DNA from: Candidatus Eiseniibacteriota bacterium
GTDB taxonomy: Bacteria > Joyebacterota > Joyebacteria > Joyebacterales > Joyebacteraceae
DNA length: 64,000 nucleotides
Reading direction: 5' to 3'
Assembly: GCA_030622115.1 (NCBI GenBank)
Contig: JAUXGN010000001.1
Coordinates: 62,001-126,000, forward strand
A program made the position numbers and the translations under genes. The notes beneath the pieces are model-generated. The model searched no databases and was not told the origin of the DNA. It saw only the letters and a program-made list of their open reading frames with translations. Of the stretch, positions 31,501 to 40,820 are shown piece after piece; positions within the stretch are counted from its first letter, which is position 1, and each line of letters opens with the position of its first letter.

Positions 31501-32039
31501 AGCAGATGGCCGAGCGGCAGCAAGAGATCAACCAGTTGACTGAGGAGCTGAGTCGTCGGACAGAGGAGCAGGGGGAAGGCTCGAGTCTTGAAGACGAACT
31601 CGCCGAGATGAAGGCCCAGCAGAAGCGGCTGCTTGAGGAAGCTCGGAGGCTCGCCGAGGAGTTCGGGGAGCGGAGTGAGGTTCTGGGGCGCCTCGATGAC
31701 ACGGTGAAGGAAATGGAGCAGACGCTCGCTGAGATGGAGCGAAGTGGTGCTTCACAAGCGACGATCGATCGTCAGAAGAGGATACTGTCGAGGCTTCTTG
31801 ACTCACAGCGTTCGCTACGCCGCAGGGATTACAAGCGAGAGCGCAGATCGCGAACCGGAGAAGACTACTCGCGAACAGCCCCCGGTGGAATCCCTGACGA
31901 TGTGACCAGGGCATCGCGGGAGTTGAGAGAGGACCTCCTTCGCGCGATGCAGCACGAGTACCCCGCGGAGTATCGCGAACTCATTCGTGCCTACTTCGAG
32001 AGCCTTTCGCGGGATGCCGCTTCGGAGGTGAATCCTTGA
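28575..32039 (+). CDS. DUF4175-family large membrane/coiled-coil protein
   Basis: N-terminal TMs (LVRPLAVATLILLVDSLLLLP), Ig-like middle, long E/Q/K-rich coiled coil. Confidence 0.75.
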   Translation: MTRIEQKHTELVAVIAGIWRRSRRHVAFTGLIRALVRPLAVATLILLVDSLLLLPTWLRATGVLLILVSLGAGAALWFIRPLSSRFNAVSVAARIESKFPDLGERLESATELWDKRGAGRHGYSTAFIDALVTETASEIAGVDLSPAARVSGRRRAARTLGLTVLASVVIVVALGSRVGPAAERLLHPFARVERISVGIAVEPGDTELVAGENLLVTAVVTGPADAPAMLVFQFEGEAVLERAMREAGETAVARGMMGQGETVVGRGTMEQEKTDEAVGQESRGRKYEASLIDVRTPLTYSITAGDVQSPWFRVNVLERPFVSSIRLDYTFPSYSGLVPRTIDENNGDITALKGSEVTVTITAGKPLEAAALLMGSGRRIDLSRRGPSTFTGVIAVGGSDTYSIELRDADGLFNRTPPVYSIVAVRDEYPLAKIVEPGEDREVPHDMMLPLTTSAIDDYGISRLRLHYALSGGAEEHTISLAEFGTRGGREVVHDSVWDLSETGIMPGSALVYFVEVVDNDLVGGPKSAETESYLVRFPSMAEIYSEVTGEQDDIIDELDDLLSEQEELKDEFEELRDEVLSDPEMDWQEEERVEQVLENQEEASERVGEMASRMSQLSDRMTETDRVTLDTLEKMDEISQLMEEVATDEMRELLQEIRDAMREMRPEQVAEAMSEMTFTQEDYLKRLEQTLNLLKRVKAEQSLKDVANRAERLAEQEQRVADKSGESPGQEQCETMAERQEQLREDAERLREDLESAIADMEKVDPETAAEMREAASELDKAETLEKMQEAAEKLAGMKPQEASSQCQSAASDLKALFTKLSSCQGGMSCSIQQRDRETVLRAIGELLGVSQEQEEILSAVEERQRVPRGELVELVAKQTDLAESVSFVAERMFRVSKDSFRIDAGLYRIFGIIEMAMGRSSAALADGPISGARKEAKNALGRVNFLIVKLLTANQSSSSSGSSGALEQMMQQLQQMAERQQEINQLTEELSRRTEEQGEGSSLEDELAEMKAQQKRLLEEARRLAEEFGERSEVLGRLDDTVKEMEQTLAEMERSGASQATIDRQKRILSRLLDSQRSLRRRDYKRERRSRTGEDYSRTAPGGIPDDVTRASRELREDLLRAMQHEYPAEYRELIRAYFESLSRDAASEVNP
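29316..29387 (+). repeat. 2 x 36-bp in-frame tandem repeat with a degenerate third copy
   Basis: ggggagacggctgtggcgcgtgggatgatggggcaa / ggggagacggttgtgggacgggggacgatggagcaa, encoding GETAVARGMMGQ / GETVVGRGTMEQ. Confidence 0.85.
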
Positions 32040-33874
32040 AGGTGACGAGCCGGGGATGGATCAGAGTGTGCGTGTGCCTTGTGATCGCGCTTCTTGCGCT
32101 GCCTCTCGTTATTGAAGCGCGGGAGCCCGCCAATGCCGATGCCATCGAACTCGGGCTTGGCAATGTTCGCCGCGCGCTTGCGCTCGATGACAACGACGCG
32201 GCCGTGCGTCTGGCGGAGGACCTTCTTGATCGGTTCCCCGATGATGAGCGTGCCTTCTGGGGCCTCGCGCGGGTGTACACGCTGGCCGGTGTCGAGCGTG
32301 AGGGTCTGATCCCCCTTCTCGAGAGTCGTCTTGCCATGCTTCCGGGAGACAGAAAGACCGTCTACGAACTAGCGGCTGCGTTCGCGAGGAACGGAGAGAA
32401 AGACAGAGCTCACACGATGTGGCGCGACATGCTGGAGGCGGGACGCGCGGAGCCGGGTTTGTACGTGGACGTTGGCAATCTTGAGATGCACTACAGCATG
32501 CACGAGCAAGCCATCGAGACCTTTCTGCGTGGCAGGGAGCGACTCGAGGACGGGACTCTCTTCAGCACGGAATTGGCCCGCGCGTATGTGATGATAGGCG
32601 AGTACGAGCCTGTGATCGATGAGTGCCTCGTTACCGTGAACGAGCATCCCGGGATGGTGCAGTGGGCCGCGAATCTCGTCGAGCTGATGCTCGAGTCGGG
32701 CGGGGCGAACCGTCGAGTGAGATCGCGTGCCGACGAGATCGCCGGGGCCGAAGAAGCCACGCCTTCGGAACTCAGTTTTGCGGGCAGCATGTATGTGCTC
32801 ATCGGCAGGCTCGACGACGCGCTACAAGCGTACGTGAAGTCCGACGAACTCGCGGGTCGGCGCGGCAGGGAGCTTCTCGAACACGCATACTCCCTCAGAG
32901 ACAGGCGTCTTCTTTCAGAGGCGCGCAGCGTATTCACGGTTGTCATTGAGAGACATCCGGGTTCGGTCAACGCCGCTTTGGCGGGTATCGGCGCCGCCGA
33001 TCTTCTCGTGGAACTGGGTGAACCCGCCAATGCCGTCGTCGAGTTGAAGCGCGTGGCCGCGGCATTCAGCGGTCGGGCGGACGGGAGTGAGGCGCTTCTT
33101 CTGGCGGCGCGCATCGAGCTTGAGGAGATATCAGATCCTGAGGCGGCTCTCGCGACAGTAGCGAGCATAGACAGGGAGTTTCCCAGACGAGCGGTACAGC
33201 TCGCTGAGGAAGCGACGATGATCGCGGTCGATGCACATATGGCGCTGGGAGATCTCGACAGCGCCTACGAGCTTGCGGGGGAGCTTGAGGAGCGAAATCC
33301 CCACGAGAGAGTCGCCGAGCGGGCGGGATACGCTCGGGGCTACATATCGTTCCTGCGTCACGATGGGCCACGCGCTCTGGAGGAACTGAGAGAAACGGTT
33401 GAAGGACATCTTTCAGGGAAGCTCGTGAACGATGCACTCAGGCTTATGTTGGTCATCTCCGATGCCGAGGAAGCAGGAGATGAGGCCATGTTCACGGTTT
33501 TCGCGGACGCGCACGCGGCACTTCTGGGCGGCAGGACCGAGCTTGCTGCGGGGCTCCTTGCTCAAGTGGTCCAGGCATACCCCGACGCAATGGTGGCGTC
33601 GGAGGCCATGATGCTCCGCGGTGGTCTCGCTGAGACTGCGGGCGATCCGGAGACCGCACTCCTGATCTACGGACGCATCGTCACCGAGATCGATGCGATA
33701 GCAGTGCGGGCCGAGGCCATGATGCGCCGGGGGCGGATTCTGAAGGACATGGACGGCCGAGAGAACGAAGCGATCGCTCAGTTTCAGGCGGTTCTCGATG
33801 ATCTGCCTCCGAACTGGCTCTCTGGGGAAGCGCGTCGCGAGATCGAGCGCGTCAGGCGGAGGGAGAGAAGATGA
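32036..33874 (+). CDS. Secreted TPR-repeat protein
   Basis: Signal peptide followed by TPR-like helices; 4-bp overlap with both neighbours. Confidence 0.8.
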   Translation: MKVTSRGWIRVCVCLVIALLALPLVIEAREPANADAIELGLGNVRRALALDDNDAAVRLAEDLLDRFPDDERAFWGLARVYTLAGVEREGLIPLLESRLAMLPGDRKTVYELAAAFARNGEKDRAHTMWRDMLEAGRAEPGLYVDVGNLEMHYSMHEQAIETFLRGRERLEDGTLFSTELARAYVMIGEYEPVIDECLVTVNEHPGMVQWAANLVELMLESGGANRRVRSRADEIAGAEEATPSELSFAGSMYVLIGRLDDALQAYVKSDELAGRRGRELLEHAYSLRDRRLLSEARSVFTVVIERHPGSVNAALAGIGAADLLVELGEPANAVVELKRVAAAFSGRADGSEALLLAARIELEEISDPEAALATVASIDREFPRRAVQLAEEATMIAVDAHMALGDLDSAYELAGELEERNPHERVAERAGYARGYISFLRHDGPRALEELRETVEGHLSGKLVNDALRLMLVISDAEEAGDEAMFTVFADAHAALLGGRTELAAGLLAQVVQAYPDAMVASEAMMLRGGLAETAGDPETALLIYGRIVTEIDAIAVRAEAMMRRGRILKDMDGRENEAIAQFQAVLDDLPPNWLSGEARREIERVRRRERR

Positions 33875-35145
33875 TTCGAAGGCGAGCGACCACGCTTCTC
33901 ATTCTGGCGATAGCGCTCCTTGTGATTCCCGGGGCGACATACGCGTCCTATCTCATACCGATGGATCTCTCGCAGACCGATCATCTCAAATCGTACGGGG
34001 TTGCGTACTGGGCGATCGAGAAGGGCTATCGTGTTGAGTGGTTCCTCAACTACCGAGGCGGGTCGTTCCATATCCTTGACGGCGGCGCCGACGTAGAGAC
34101 CGAGTGCCGGTATCGGGGAGTGCTGGTTGAGGCTACGGGTGGTGCGGCGCTCATGCACATCTACCGCGCGATCGAGGAGGAGAACATGGAAGTCGTCCTC
34201 CTTGAGAAGGCCCCCGCCGTCGCCCTCTACGCTCCGGATGCCGACGTCCAGCCGTGGGATGACGCTGTCATGCTGGTGCTCGATTACGCGGAGATTCCCT
34301 ACACCATCATATGGGACAAGGACGTGCAGTCCGGCGAACTAGGGAAGTACGACTGGGTGCACCTCCATCACGAGGATTTCACGGGACAGTATGGGAAGTT
34401 CTACGGGAACTACCGGAATGCGGACTGGTACAAAGAGCGGAAGGCCAACTTCGAACGTCTGGCAACAGAGCAAGGGTTCGAATCGGTCTCTGAGCACAAG
34501 AAAGCCACTGCCCGCGCCATCAAGGAATACATTCGCCGTGGAGGGTTCGTCTTTGCGATGTGCTCGGCCACGGACAGCTTCGACATCGCTCTGGCTGCGA
34601 CAGGCGTCGACATCGTTGGCGTGCCATTTGATGAAACGCCTGTGGCTCCGGATTGCCAGGACCGTCTCGACTACTCGCGGTGTCTGGCATTCGAACACTT
34701 CACGCTCTTCACTAACCCGAGCACCTACGAGTTCTCCGACATTGACATGACCGATGAGGTGAAGAGCCGGCCACAGGAGACGGACTACTTCACCCTCTTT
34801 GAGTTTGCGGCGAAGTACGATCCGGTCCCCACGATGCTGACACAGTGCCACGTGAATGTCGTGAAGGGATTCATGGGTCAAACAACGAGCTTCAGAAGGA
34901 GCCTCGTCAAGCGTCACATCCGCGTTCTTGGTGACTATCCGGGGCGGGACGAGGTGAAGTACATCCACGGCGGCTTCGGTCGCGGGACCTTCACCTTCAT
35001 GGGGGGCCATGACCCGGAGGACTACCGCCACATGGTTGGAGACCCACCAACGATTCTCTCAATGCACAGGAACTCGCCCGGCTTTCGTCTCATTCTCAAC
35101 AACGTGCTCTTCCCTGCGGCGAAAAAGAAGGAGAGGAAGACGTAG
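33871..35145 (+). CDS. Secreted protein of the type usually annotated 'asparagine synthetase B' in FCB genomes
   Basis: Signal peptide; SYLIPMDLSQTDHLKSYGVAYWAIEKG.VEWFLNYRGGSF; no glutaminase or synthetase motifs seen. Confidence 0.65.
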   Translation: MIRRRATTLLILAIALLVIPGATYASYLIPMDLSQTDHLKSYGVAYWAIEKGYRVEWFLNYRGGSFHILDGGADVETECRYRGVLVEATGGAALMHIYRAIEEENMEVVLLEKAPAVALYAPDADVQPWDDAVMLVLDYAEIPYTIIWDKDVQSGELGKYDWVHLHHEDFTGQYGKFYGNYRNADWYKERKANFERLATEQGFESVSEHKKATARAIKEYIRRGGFVFAMCSATDSFDIALAATGVDIVGVPFDETPVAPDCQDRLDYSRCLAFEHFTLFTNPSTYEFSDIDMTDEVKSRPQETDYFTLFEFAAKYDPVPTMLTQCHVNVVKGFMGQTTSFRRSLVKRHIRVLGDYPGRDEVKYIHGGFGRGTFTFMGGHDPEDYRHMVGDPPTILSMHRNSPGFRLILNNVLFPAAKKKERKT

Positions 35146-35167
35146 CGAAGTCGGTTTGGAATCTCTC

Positions 35168-36823
35168 TCAGGCGTCCTCGATCCATGCGAGGAGCCTTTC
35201 GATCTCTTCTGCCATCGTTGTCTCGTCGCCTTCGCGGAATCCTACGTGACGACACATGGCCCGTCCCACGTGGTCGATGATGACAGTCGTCGGGATCCCG
35301 GCAACATGGTAGTCCTCGAAGATCGTGCGATCGCAGAAGGTCGGGTAGGTGACGCCGGCCTCCGCCAGCACTTGGGTGACGCGCTTGCCCGGTTCGCTCG
35401 ATGAGACCGAGATGAAGATGACTCCGCGTCCCTCGAACTGCTCATTAAGCTTCTGGATGTGTGGCAACTCCGTTTGGCAGGGAGGGCAGCCGGGCCCCCA
35501 GAAGTTGAGGAGCAACACCTTGCCGCGACAGTCCACCAGTGCCAGTTCTTCACCCTCTTCGTTCGTTAGCGTGAAGTCGGGGGCATTGATCACACCCGAG
35601 TAGCGATGGGTCACTACCACGTCGTCCAGAGCCGCTCTGCCTCGACCGCTCCTGTCGAGCCACAAGCCGAGTTCTTCCCGCGCTTCAGTCGTATCATCGG
35701 CAGAGCGCGCAATCATCGATGCCAGAAACGAGATTGCAGCCTCGGTGTCCGCCGAGGCGTCGTACACGGCAAGGAGATGAGAGACCCCCACCTGGCCGTA
35801 GGCGGGCGAGGAGCGACCGATGGCCAACGACTTCTCCAAGGCACGCGCCGCCTCAACCTGATTCCCCGCCTTGTGATGTGCCCACCCCACGCTGTCCAGA
35901 ACGTAGGCGCTTTCGCGCACGGTCTCGGCCAGTTCGAATGCTCGCTCACAGAGGGCCACGGCCAGTCCGGGCGCCAGGTCGTTCTCGGCCAGCGCGTAGC
36001 CGACCGTGTTGAGGGAGCGCATCTCTCCGCGCTCGTCCATGAGCTTCGCCATCTCTCGTGCGGATTCAACGGCGGCGGCATCATCGACACCGATAGTTTC
36101 ATCAAAGCGCCGCTGGTTCAGGAAGTACTTGTGTCTCGTGTCGGGTGCGACGGCGAGGAGAGAATCGATCATGGCAAGCTTCACATCCTCGCCTCTTCGC
36201 AGCCCGGCCACAGTGACAATGGCGCCGTATGCGCCACCCAGAGCTCCCCGGTGCCAGCGCTCGATCTCATCTCCGGTGGCGTGCCCCTTCTCGGCAAGGG
36301 CGAGGGTGAGCCATGGGTCCGGGACGCGTACCGGCCATTGCCCCGCCACGCCCCGAGTGATGCCGTCCCTCATGTTGGCACAGAACGCGAGCGTGTTGCC
36401 GCTGAGTTCATCGGATTCCAGCAGGCGCGCGGCGATGGCATCGGCTTTTTCTACGAGCTCGTCGTCGAGTCCGCAGTAGAGGTGCATCATGATAAGGTCA
36501 TGAAGCTGGGCCGTGAGTGGCAACCAGAGATTCTCCGGCATCGGGCGCATGAGCACGGTGTCCACATATCCGACCGCCCGGAATTCTCCGATCTCGTGTG
36601 CTGCCTCCGCGATCACAGCTGCTCCGTACTCGAAGAGGCCCATGTCAAGGTCGGGATGCTTCTCGGCAAACGCGATGACCGCATCTATTCGCTCGGCCGG
36701 ATCTTCGATCGCGGCCAGGGCCTCCATCTCCGTGTCGAGTGCGACACCGGCGTAATGCGAGAACGCCCATATGGCGAGCGCCCCAAGGATTGCCACCACG
36801 ACTATCAATGCGCCCTTGTTCAC
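35168..36823 (-). CDS. TlpA/thioredoxin-like protein with N-terminal TM and helical repeat region
   Basis: LLLNFWGPGCPPCQTELPHIQKLNEQF...VAGIPTTVIIDHVGRA. Confidence 0.87.
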   Translation of the reverse strand: MNKGALIVVVAILGALAIWAFSHYAGVALDTEMEALAAIEDPAERIDAVIAFAEKHPDLDMGLFEYGAAVIAEAAHEIGEFRAVGYVDTVLMRPMPENLWLPLTAQLHDLIMMHLYCGLDDELVEKADAIAARLLESDELSGNTLAFCANMRDGITRGVAGQWPVRVPDPWLTLALAEKGHATGDEIERWHRGALGGAYGAIVTVAGLRRGEDVKLAMIDSLLAVAPDTRHKYFLNQRRFDETIGVDDAAAVESAREMAKLMDERGEMRSLNTVGYALAENDLAPGLAVALCERAFELAETVRESAYVLDSVGWAHHKAGNQVEAARALEKSLAIGRSSPAYGQVGVSHLLAVYDASADTEAAISFLASMIARSADDTTEAREELGLWLDRSGRGRAALDDVVVTHRYSGVINAPDFTLTNEEGEELALVDCRGKVLLLNFWGPGCPPCQTELPHIQKLNEQFEGRGVIFISVSSSEPGKRVTQVLAEAGVTYPTFCDRTIFEDYHVAGIPTTVIIDHVGRAMCRHVGFREGDETTMAEEIERLLAWIEDA

Positions 36824-36945
36824 AGGCTTCTCCCAGCGAATGGTCGAATCAGAGTGTCCAATTGCGTACCCTACGGCAGTTGCAGATTGACATCCAGCAT
36901 TTACTCGCGTAGCCTGTCGTCAGTGGTGACTGGGAGAGGCGGACG

Positions 36946-37611
36946 ATGGTGGTTGATGCTCACCTGTGGAACGTCTCCGTGCAGGAGGCGTTTCAAATAC
37001 AGAAGGACCTCGTGGGTCTTCTGATCCGCGAGGACGATTTCGGCCGGATTGAGTCCGTCGCTGGGATCGATGTATCCTTCTCTCCTCAGAAGAACCTTCT
37101 CTACGCCGCCATCGTCGTGATCGATGCAACGACTCTCGAACCGCTGGAGGTTGTGTCGGCGTCTCACGAGCCGGCGTTTCCGTATGTTCCGGGTCTGCTC
37201 ACTTTTCGGGAAGGTCCGGTCGTGCAGGATGCGTACGCGAAGCTCACGCGTGAGCCGGATCTCCTTATGTTCGATGGGCAGGGCATCGCTCACCCGAGGG
37301 GCCTCGGGCTCGCGGCACACATGGGCTTGCTGATGGATAGGCCGTCGATAGGGTGCGCGAAATCCCGGCTGATCGGGGAGTTCAAGGAGCCGAAGCAGAA
37401 GCGCGGGGCGATGAGAACTCTGAGCCTCCACCGCAAGAAGATAGGTGTGGTTCTCAGGACGAAAGACAATACGAAGCCGCTGTTTGTATCTCCGGGCCAT
37501 CGGGTCTCTGTTGAGACAGCGGCTGAGTGGGTACTGAGAACAGGGAACGGATACAGGCTGCCGGAGCCGACGAGGCTTGCCCACCTTGAAGCCGGGCGGG
37601 CCAAGAGGTAG
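36946..37611 (+). CDS. nfi: Endonuclease V
   Basis: VAGIDVSF, YVPGLLTFREGP, DGQGIAHPRGLGLAAHMGL, GCAKSRLIG. Confidence 0.93.
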   Translation: MVVDAHLWNVSVQEAFQIQKDLVGLLIREDDFGRIESVAGIDVSFSPQKNLLYAAIVVIDATTLEPLEVVSASHEPAFPYVPGLLTFREGPVVQDAYAKLTREPDLLMFDGQGIAHPRGLGLAAHMGLLMDRPSIGCAKSRLIGEFKEPKQKRGAMRTLSLHRKKIGVVLRTKDNTKPLFVSPGHRVSVETAAEWVLRTGNGYRLPEPTRLAHLEAGRAKR

Positions 37612-37740
37612 ACTCGGGCAGGGTTGCTGAGGCAGGGGAGGGCGGCGTGGGTTGCACCACGGGCGTCACTCCTGTTTGTCACGGGAAGAGCGAGGAGAGC
37701 GCGGGTGGAATCATCAGATAGAGGGATGGGAGGTGTTGAA

Positions 37741-37932
37741 ATGCCCGGTACGTATCCTGCTTGCCGCATGTGTGAGAAGGGGGTTCTGATTCCCCTGTCG
37801 GACTACGGACGAGATGGCGCTGCAATAACGTACAAGGCGTGGGTGTGTTCCAACCCGGACTGTGGTTTCCATATCAGGATCGACAACGGCGAGATCAGCC
37901 GCGGTACGAAGGTGAGCGAGAGCACGAAGTAG
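37741..37932 (+). CDS. Small zinc-ribbon protein
   Basis: 63 aa; CRMC and CSNPDC motifs. Confidence 0.6.
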   Translation: MPGTYPACRMCEKGVLIPLSDYGRDGAAITYKAWVCSNPDCGFHIRIDNGEISRGTKVSESTK

Positions 37933-38021
37933 CTCGAATCACGGCTTCACAAGGCTGAACCTGGATTGTCACGATTTTGCCCGTGCTCATTTCCCGCACT
38001 TCTCAACAACAGGATGGTAGG

Positions 38022-38705
38022 ATGCTGAAGGCGATTATCCTTGATCTTGACAACACACTGACCGACTTCATGAGAATGAAGACCGTATCGATCGATGCCG
38101 CCATCGAGTCGATGATCGATGCCGGCCTGCAGATGCCGGCGGCGGAGACAAAAAGCAAGCTGTTCGAAATCTACGACCGCGAGGGTATTGAGGACCAGCG
38201 GGTCTTTGATCGGTTTCTGGAGGAGCAGTACGGAGAGATAGACCCGAAGATCCACACCGCGGCCGTGCTCGGCTACCGGCGAGGGAGAGAGTACACCCTG
38301 GTGCTCTACCCGCACGTCAAGAAGACCCTCTTAGCGCTTGCGAAGCGGGGGCTCAAACTCGCAGTCCTCTCCGATGCGCCGCGCTACCAGGCATGGTCCC
38401 GCCTCTGCTATCTCGGTCTTGAGCACTTCTTCGATCACGTCATAACCTTTGAGGATACTCACGTGAGGAAGCCCGACCCCGCCCCATTCATGAAGGCGTG
38501 CGAAGTACTCGGCGTGGGCTCCGACGAGGTCATCATGATAGGTGATTGGCCCGCGCGGGACATGGTCGGAGGGAAGGGCGTCGGTATCAAGACGGTCTAT
38601 GCGAAGTACGGTGATACCTCGGGAGCGACGACCTCCGGCGCGGACTATGAGATCGACGACATCTCGCAGCTCATCGGGATCGTTGATGAGCTTACAGGGT
38701 CGTGA
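38022..38705 (+). CDS. HAD-family hydrolase
   Basis: AIILDLDNTLTDF, LAVLSDAPRYQAW, KPDPAPFMKA, MIGDWPARDMVGGKGVGI. Confidence 0.9.
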   Translation: MLKAIILDLDNTLTDFMRMKTVSIDAAIESMIDAGLQMPAAETKSKLFEIYDREGIEDQRVFDRFLEEQYGEIDPKIHTAAVLGYRRGREYTLVLYPHVKKTLLALAKRGLKLAVLSDAPRYQAWSRLCYLGLEHFFDHVITFEDTHVRKPDPAPFMKACEVLGVGSDEVIMIGDWPARDMVGGKGVGIKTVYAKYGDTSGATTSGADYEIDDISQLIGIVDELTGS

Positions 38706-38729
38706 GCCAGGGATCTGTGGAGGATCACC

Positions 38730-39101
38730 GTGATCCGTGGGATGGGCACAGACGTCGTTGATATTGCGCACTTCGAGCGCATCATGAAGGCGTCAAGCCC
38801 CGGTTTCCGCGAGCATCTTTTTACGGAGCGCGAGATCGCGTACTGCCTGAAGTACAAGGAAGACACAGCCTCCTACGCGGCGATCTTCGCTGCCAAGGAG
38901 GCTTTTCTGAAGGCACTGAGAACGGGACTCGGTCCCGGCATGCGATGGACGGACGTCGAAGTGGTCCACGCCGGGAGCGGAGCTCCTGATATTGTCGCAC
39001 ATCGGAAGTGCAGGGAACTCCTGGGCGACGGTCGCGTGCATGTGAGCCTCTCGCACTCCGAGAGCGCGGCCACGGCGGTCGTGGTTATCGAGGACGCCTA
39101 A
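38730..39101 (+). CDS. acpS: Holo-[acyl-carrier-protein] synthase
   Basis: GTG start; RGMGTDVVDIAHFERIM, FAAKEAFLKALRTG, VSLSHSES. Confidence 0.92.
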   Translation: MIRGMGTDVVDIAHFERIMKASSPGFREHLFTEREIAYCLKYKEDTASYAAIFAAKEAFLKALRTGLGPGMRWTDVEVVHAGSGAPDIVAHRKCRELLGDGRVHVSLSHSESAATAVVVIEDA

Positions 39102-39191
39102 GCGACCACAGCAGCGTCTCAATATTTCGGCCTCAGCAGATGCATGGGCATCTCGGCCGAATGTGTGGGAGACAACACCGGAGGGCTCAAG

Positions 39192-40748
39192 GTGAAATTG
39201 GTCACGACGGATGAGATGCGCGCTATCGACAGCCGGGCGATAGATGGTCTGGGAATCCCGGGGCTTACCCTGATGGAGAGCGCCGGGATGGGCGCCGTGC
39301 AGTTCATCGAGAGCGAGCTTGGCGATCCTGCCGGAGCCCAGATCGTGATCATCTGCGGGAAGGGGAACAACGGCGGCGACGGTTTCGTCATCGCCAGAGG
39401 ACTCAGTGAGCTCGGAGCCGACGTGGGTGTATTCCTACTCGGACGGGCAGGTGAGCTTGCCGGGGATGCGCGTACCAATTATGAGCGATTGGATCCGGAG
39501 TGCATATGTGAACTCACGGACGAGCGTGGGCTTCTCAATCTCCTGAGTGAGATGGCGGATGCAGAGCTTGTTGTCGATGCGATCTTCGGCACAGGGTTCG
39601 AGGGCGCTCCTCGTGGGCTGCACAAAGAGGTCATAGCTGCGATCAACGCGCTCGGACGACCGGTCCTTGCTGTGGACGTGCCGTCGGGGCTCGACGCCTC
39701 GACCGGCGCCCGAGAGTGCGAGTGCGTCGTCGCGTCGTGGACCTGCACAATGGCGCTCCCGAAACTGGGATTCTACCTGCACCCGGGCCGTGAGGCTGCC
39801 GGTATCGTTCACGTAGTCGACATCGGCATTCCCGAAGAGGTCATCGTTGCCGTCCACCCCACGCGGAGTGTCCTCACAGAGAGTGAGGCATCCCATCTTC
39901 TGCCGAAGCGGGACCCGGGTGGACACAAGGGAACGTTCGGAAAGATCGCCGTCATCGCTGGCTCGGTCGGCTACACGGGCGCCGCGGCTTTGACATCGCT
40001 TGCGGCACTGCGAAGCGGCGCGGGACTCGTGACTCTCGGGATACCGGGGAGCCTGAACGACATCATCGAGGCCAAGCTGACGGAGGTGATAACGCGTCCG
40101 CTGGCAGAGACGACCGAGCGTTCGCTTTCCCTCGCGGCGCTTCCAGTAATAGCGAGCCTGCTCGATTCGGCCGACGCCATGGCGCTCGGACCGGGGCTTT
40201 CGCAGAATGGTGAGACGCAGGAGCTGATCCGGGCTATCGTGAAAGAGCTGGCGGTTCCGTGCGTCATCGACGCCGACGGTCTGAATGCGCTGACGCCCGA
40301 GGATATTGGCGGACGGCACGGTGACGCGCCCGTTGTCATCACGCCGCATCCAGGTGAGATGGCGAGGCTGTGTGGCCGACCCGTGTCAGACGTGATCGAA
40401 GCGCGCGAAGAGGTGGCAGCTGACGTGGCGACCCGTGCGCGAGCAACCGTCATCCTGAAGGGAGCCGCATCGGTTGTTGCCGATGCCGCAGGCGAGATCT
40501 ACTTGAACCCGACAGGCAACGACGGCATGGCGTCGGGTGGGAGTGGGGACGTTCTCACCGGCATAGTCGCAGCACTCCTCGGTCGGGGGATGTCGGCGCT
40601 GGACGCCGGCGTGCTTGGTGCGTGCATCCATGGGAGGGCCGGCGATATCGCGGCGTGTGCTGTCGGAAGAACTGCGATGATAGCGGGGGATCTGGTTGAT
40701 CTCCTACCTGACGTCTACTCGGAGCTGGAGAGCGGGGCGGCGTGGTAG
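39192..40748 (+). CDS. nnrD: Bifunctional NAD(P)HX epimerase/dehydratase
   Basis: IICGKGNNGGDGFVIARGL, DVPSGLDASTG, GHKGTFGKIAVIAGSVGYTGAA, NGDGMASGGSGDVLTGI-type motif. Confidence 0.93.
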   Translation: MKLVTTDEMRAIDSRAIDGLGIPGLTLMESAGMGAVQFIESELGDPAGAQIVIICGKGNNGGDGFVIARGLSELGADVGVFLLGRAGELAGDARTNYERLDPECICELTDERGLLNLLSEMADAELVVDAIFGTGFEGAPRGLHKEVIAAINALGRPVLAVDVPSGLDASTGARECECVVASWTCTMALPKLGFYLHPGREAAGIVHVVDIGIPEEVIVAVHPTRSVLTESEASHLLPKRDPGGHKGTFGKIAVIAGSVGYTGAAALTSLAALRSGAGLVTLGIPGSLNDIIEAKLTEVITRPLAETTERSLSLAALPVIASLLDSADAMALGPGLSQNGETQELIRAIVKELAVPCVIDADGLNALTPEDIGGRHGDAPVVITPHPGEMARLCGRPVSDVIEAREEVAADVATRARATVILKGAASVVADAAGEIYLNPTGNDGMASGGSGDVLTGIVAALLGRGMSALDAGVLGACIHGRAGDIAACAVGRTAMIAGDLVDLLPDVYSELESGAAW

Positions 40749-40820
40749 GCTGTCGCTTCCCTCTCCGGTGGGGTGCATGGAGAGCGGGAGACCCGGCGTT
40801 CTTCATAAGGAAGTGTAGTC

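Noticed and set aside
33871-35145. True asparagine synthetase
   Set aside because: Has a signal peptide and no N-terminal Cys glutaminase or PP-loop motif seen; name reflects common annotation only.
35606-37024. 472-aa plus-strand ORF
   Set aside because: Antisense to the TlpA-like gene, which has clear thioredoxin motifs.
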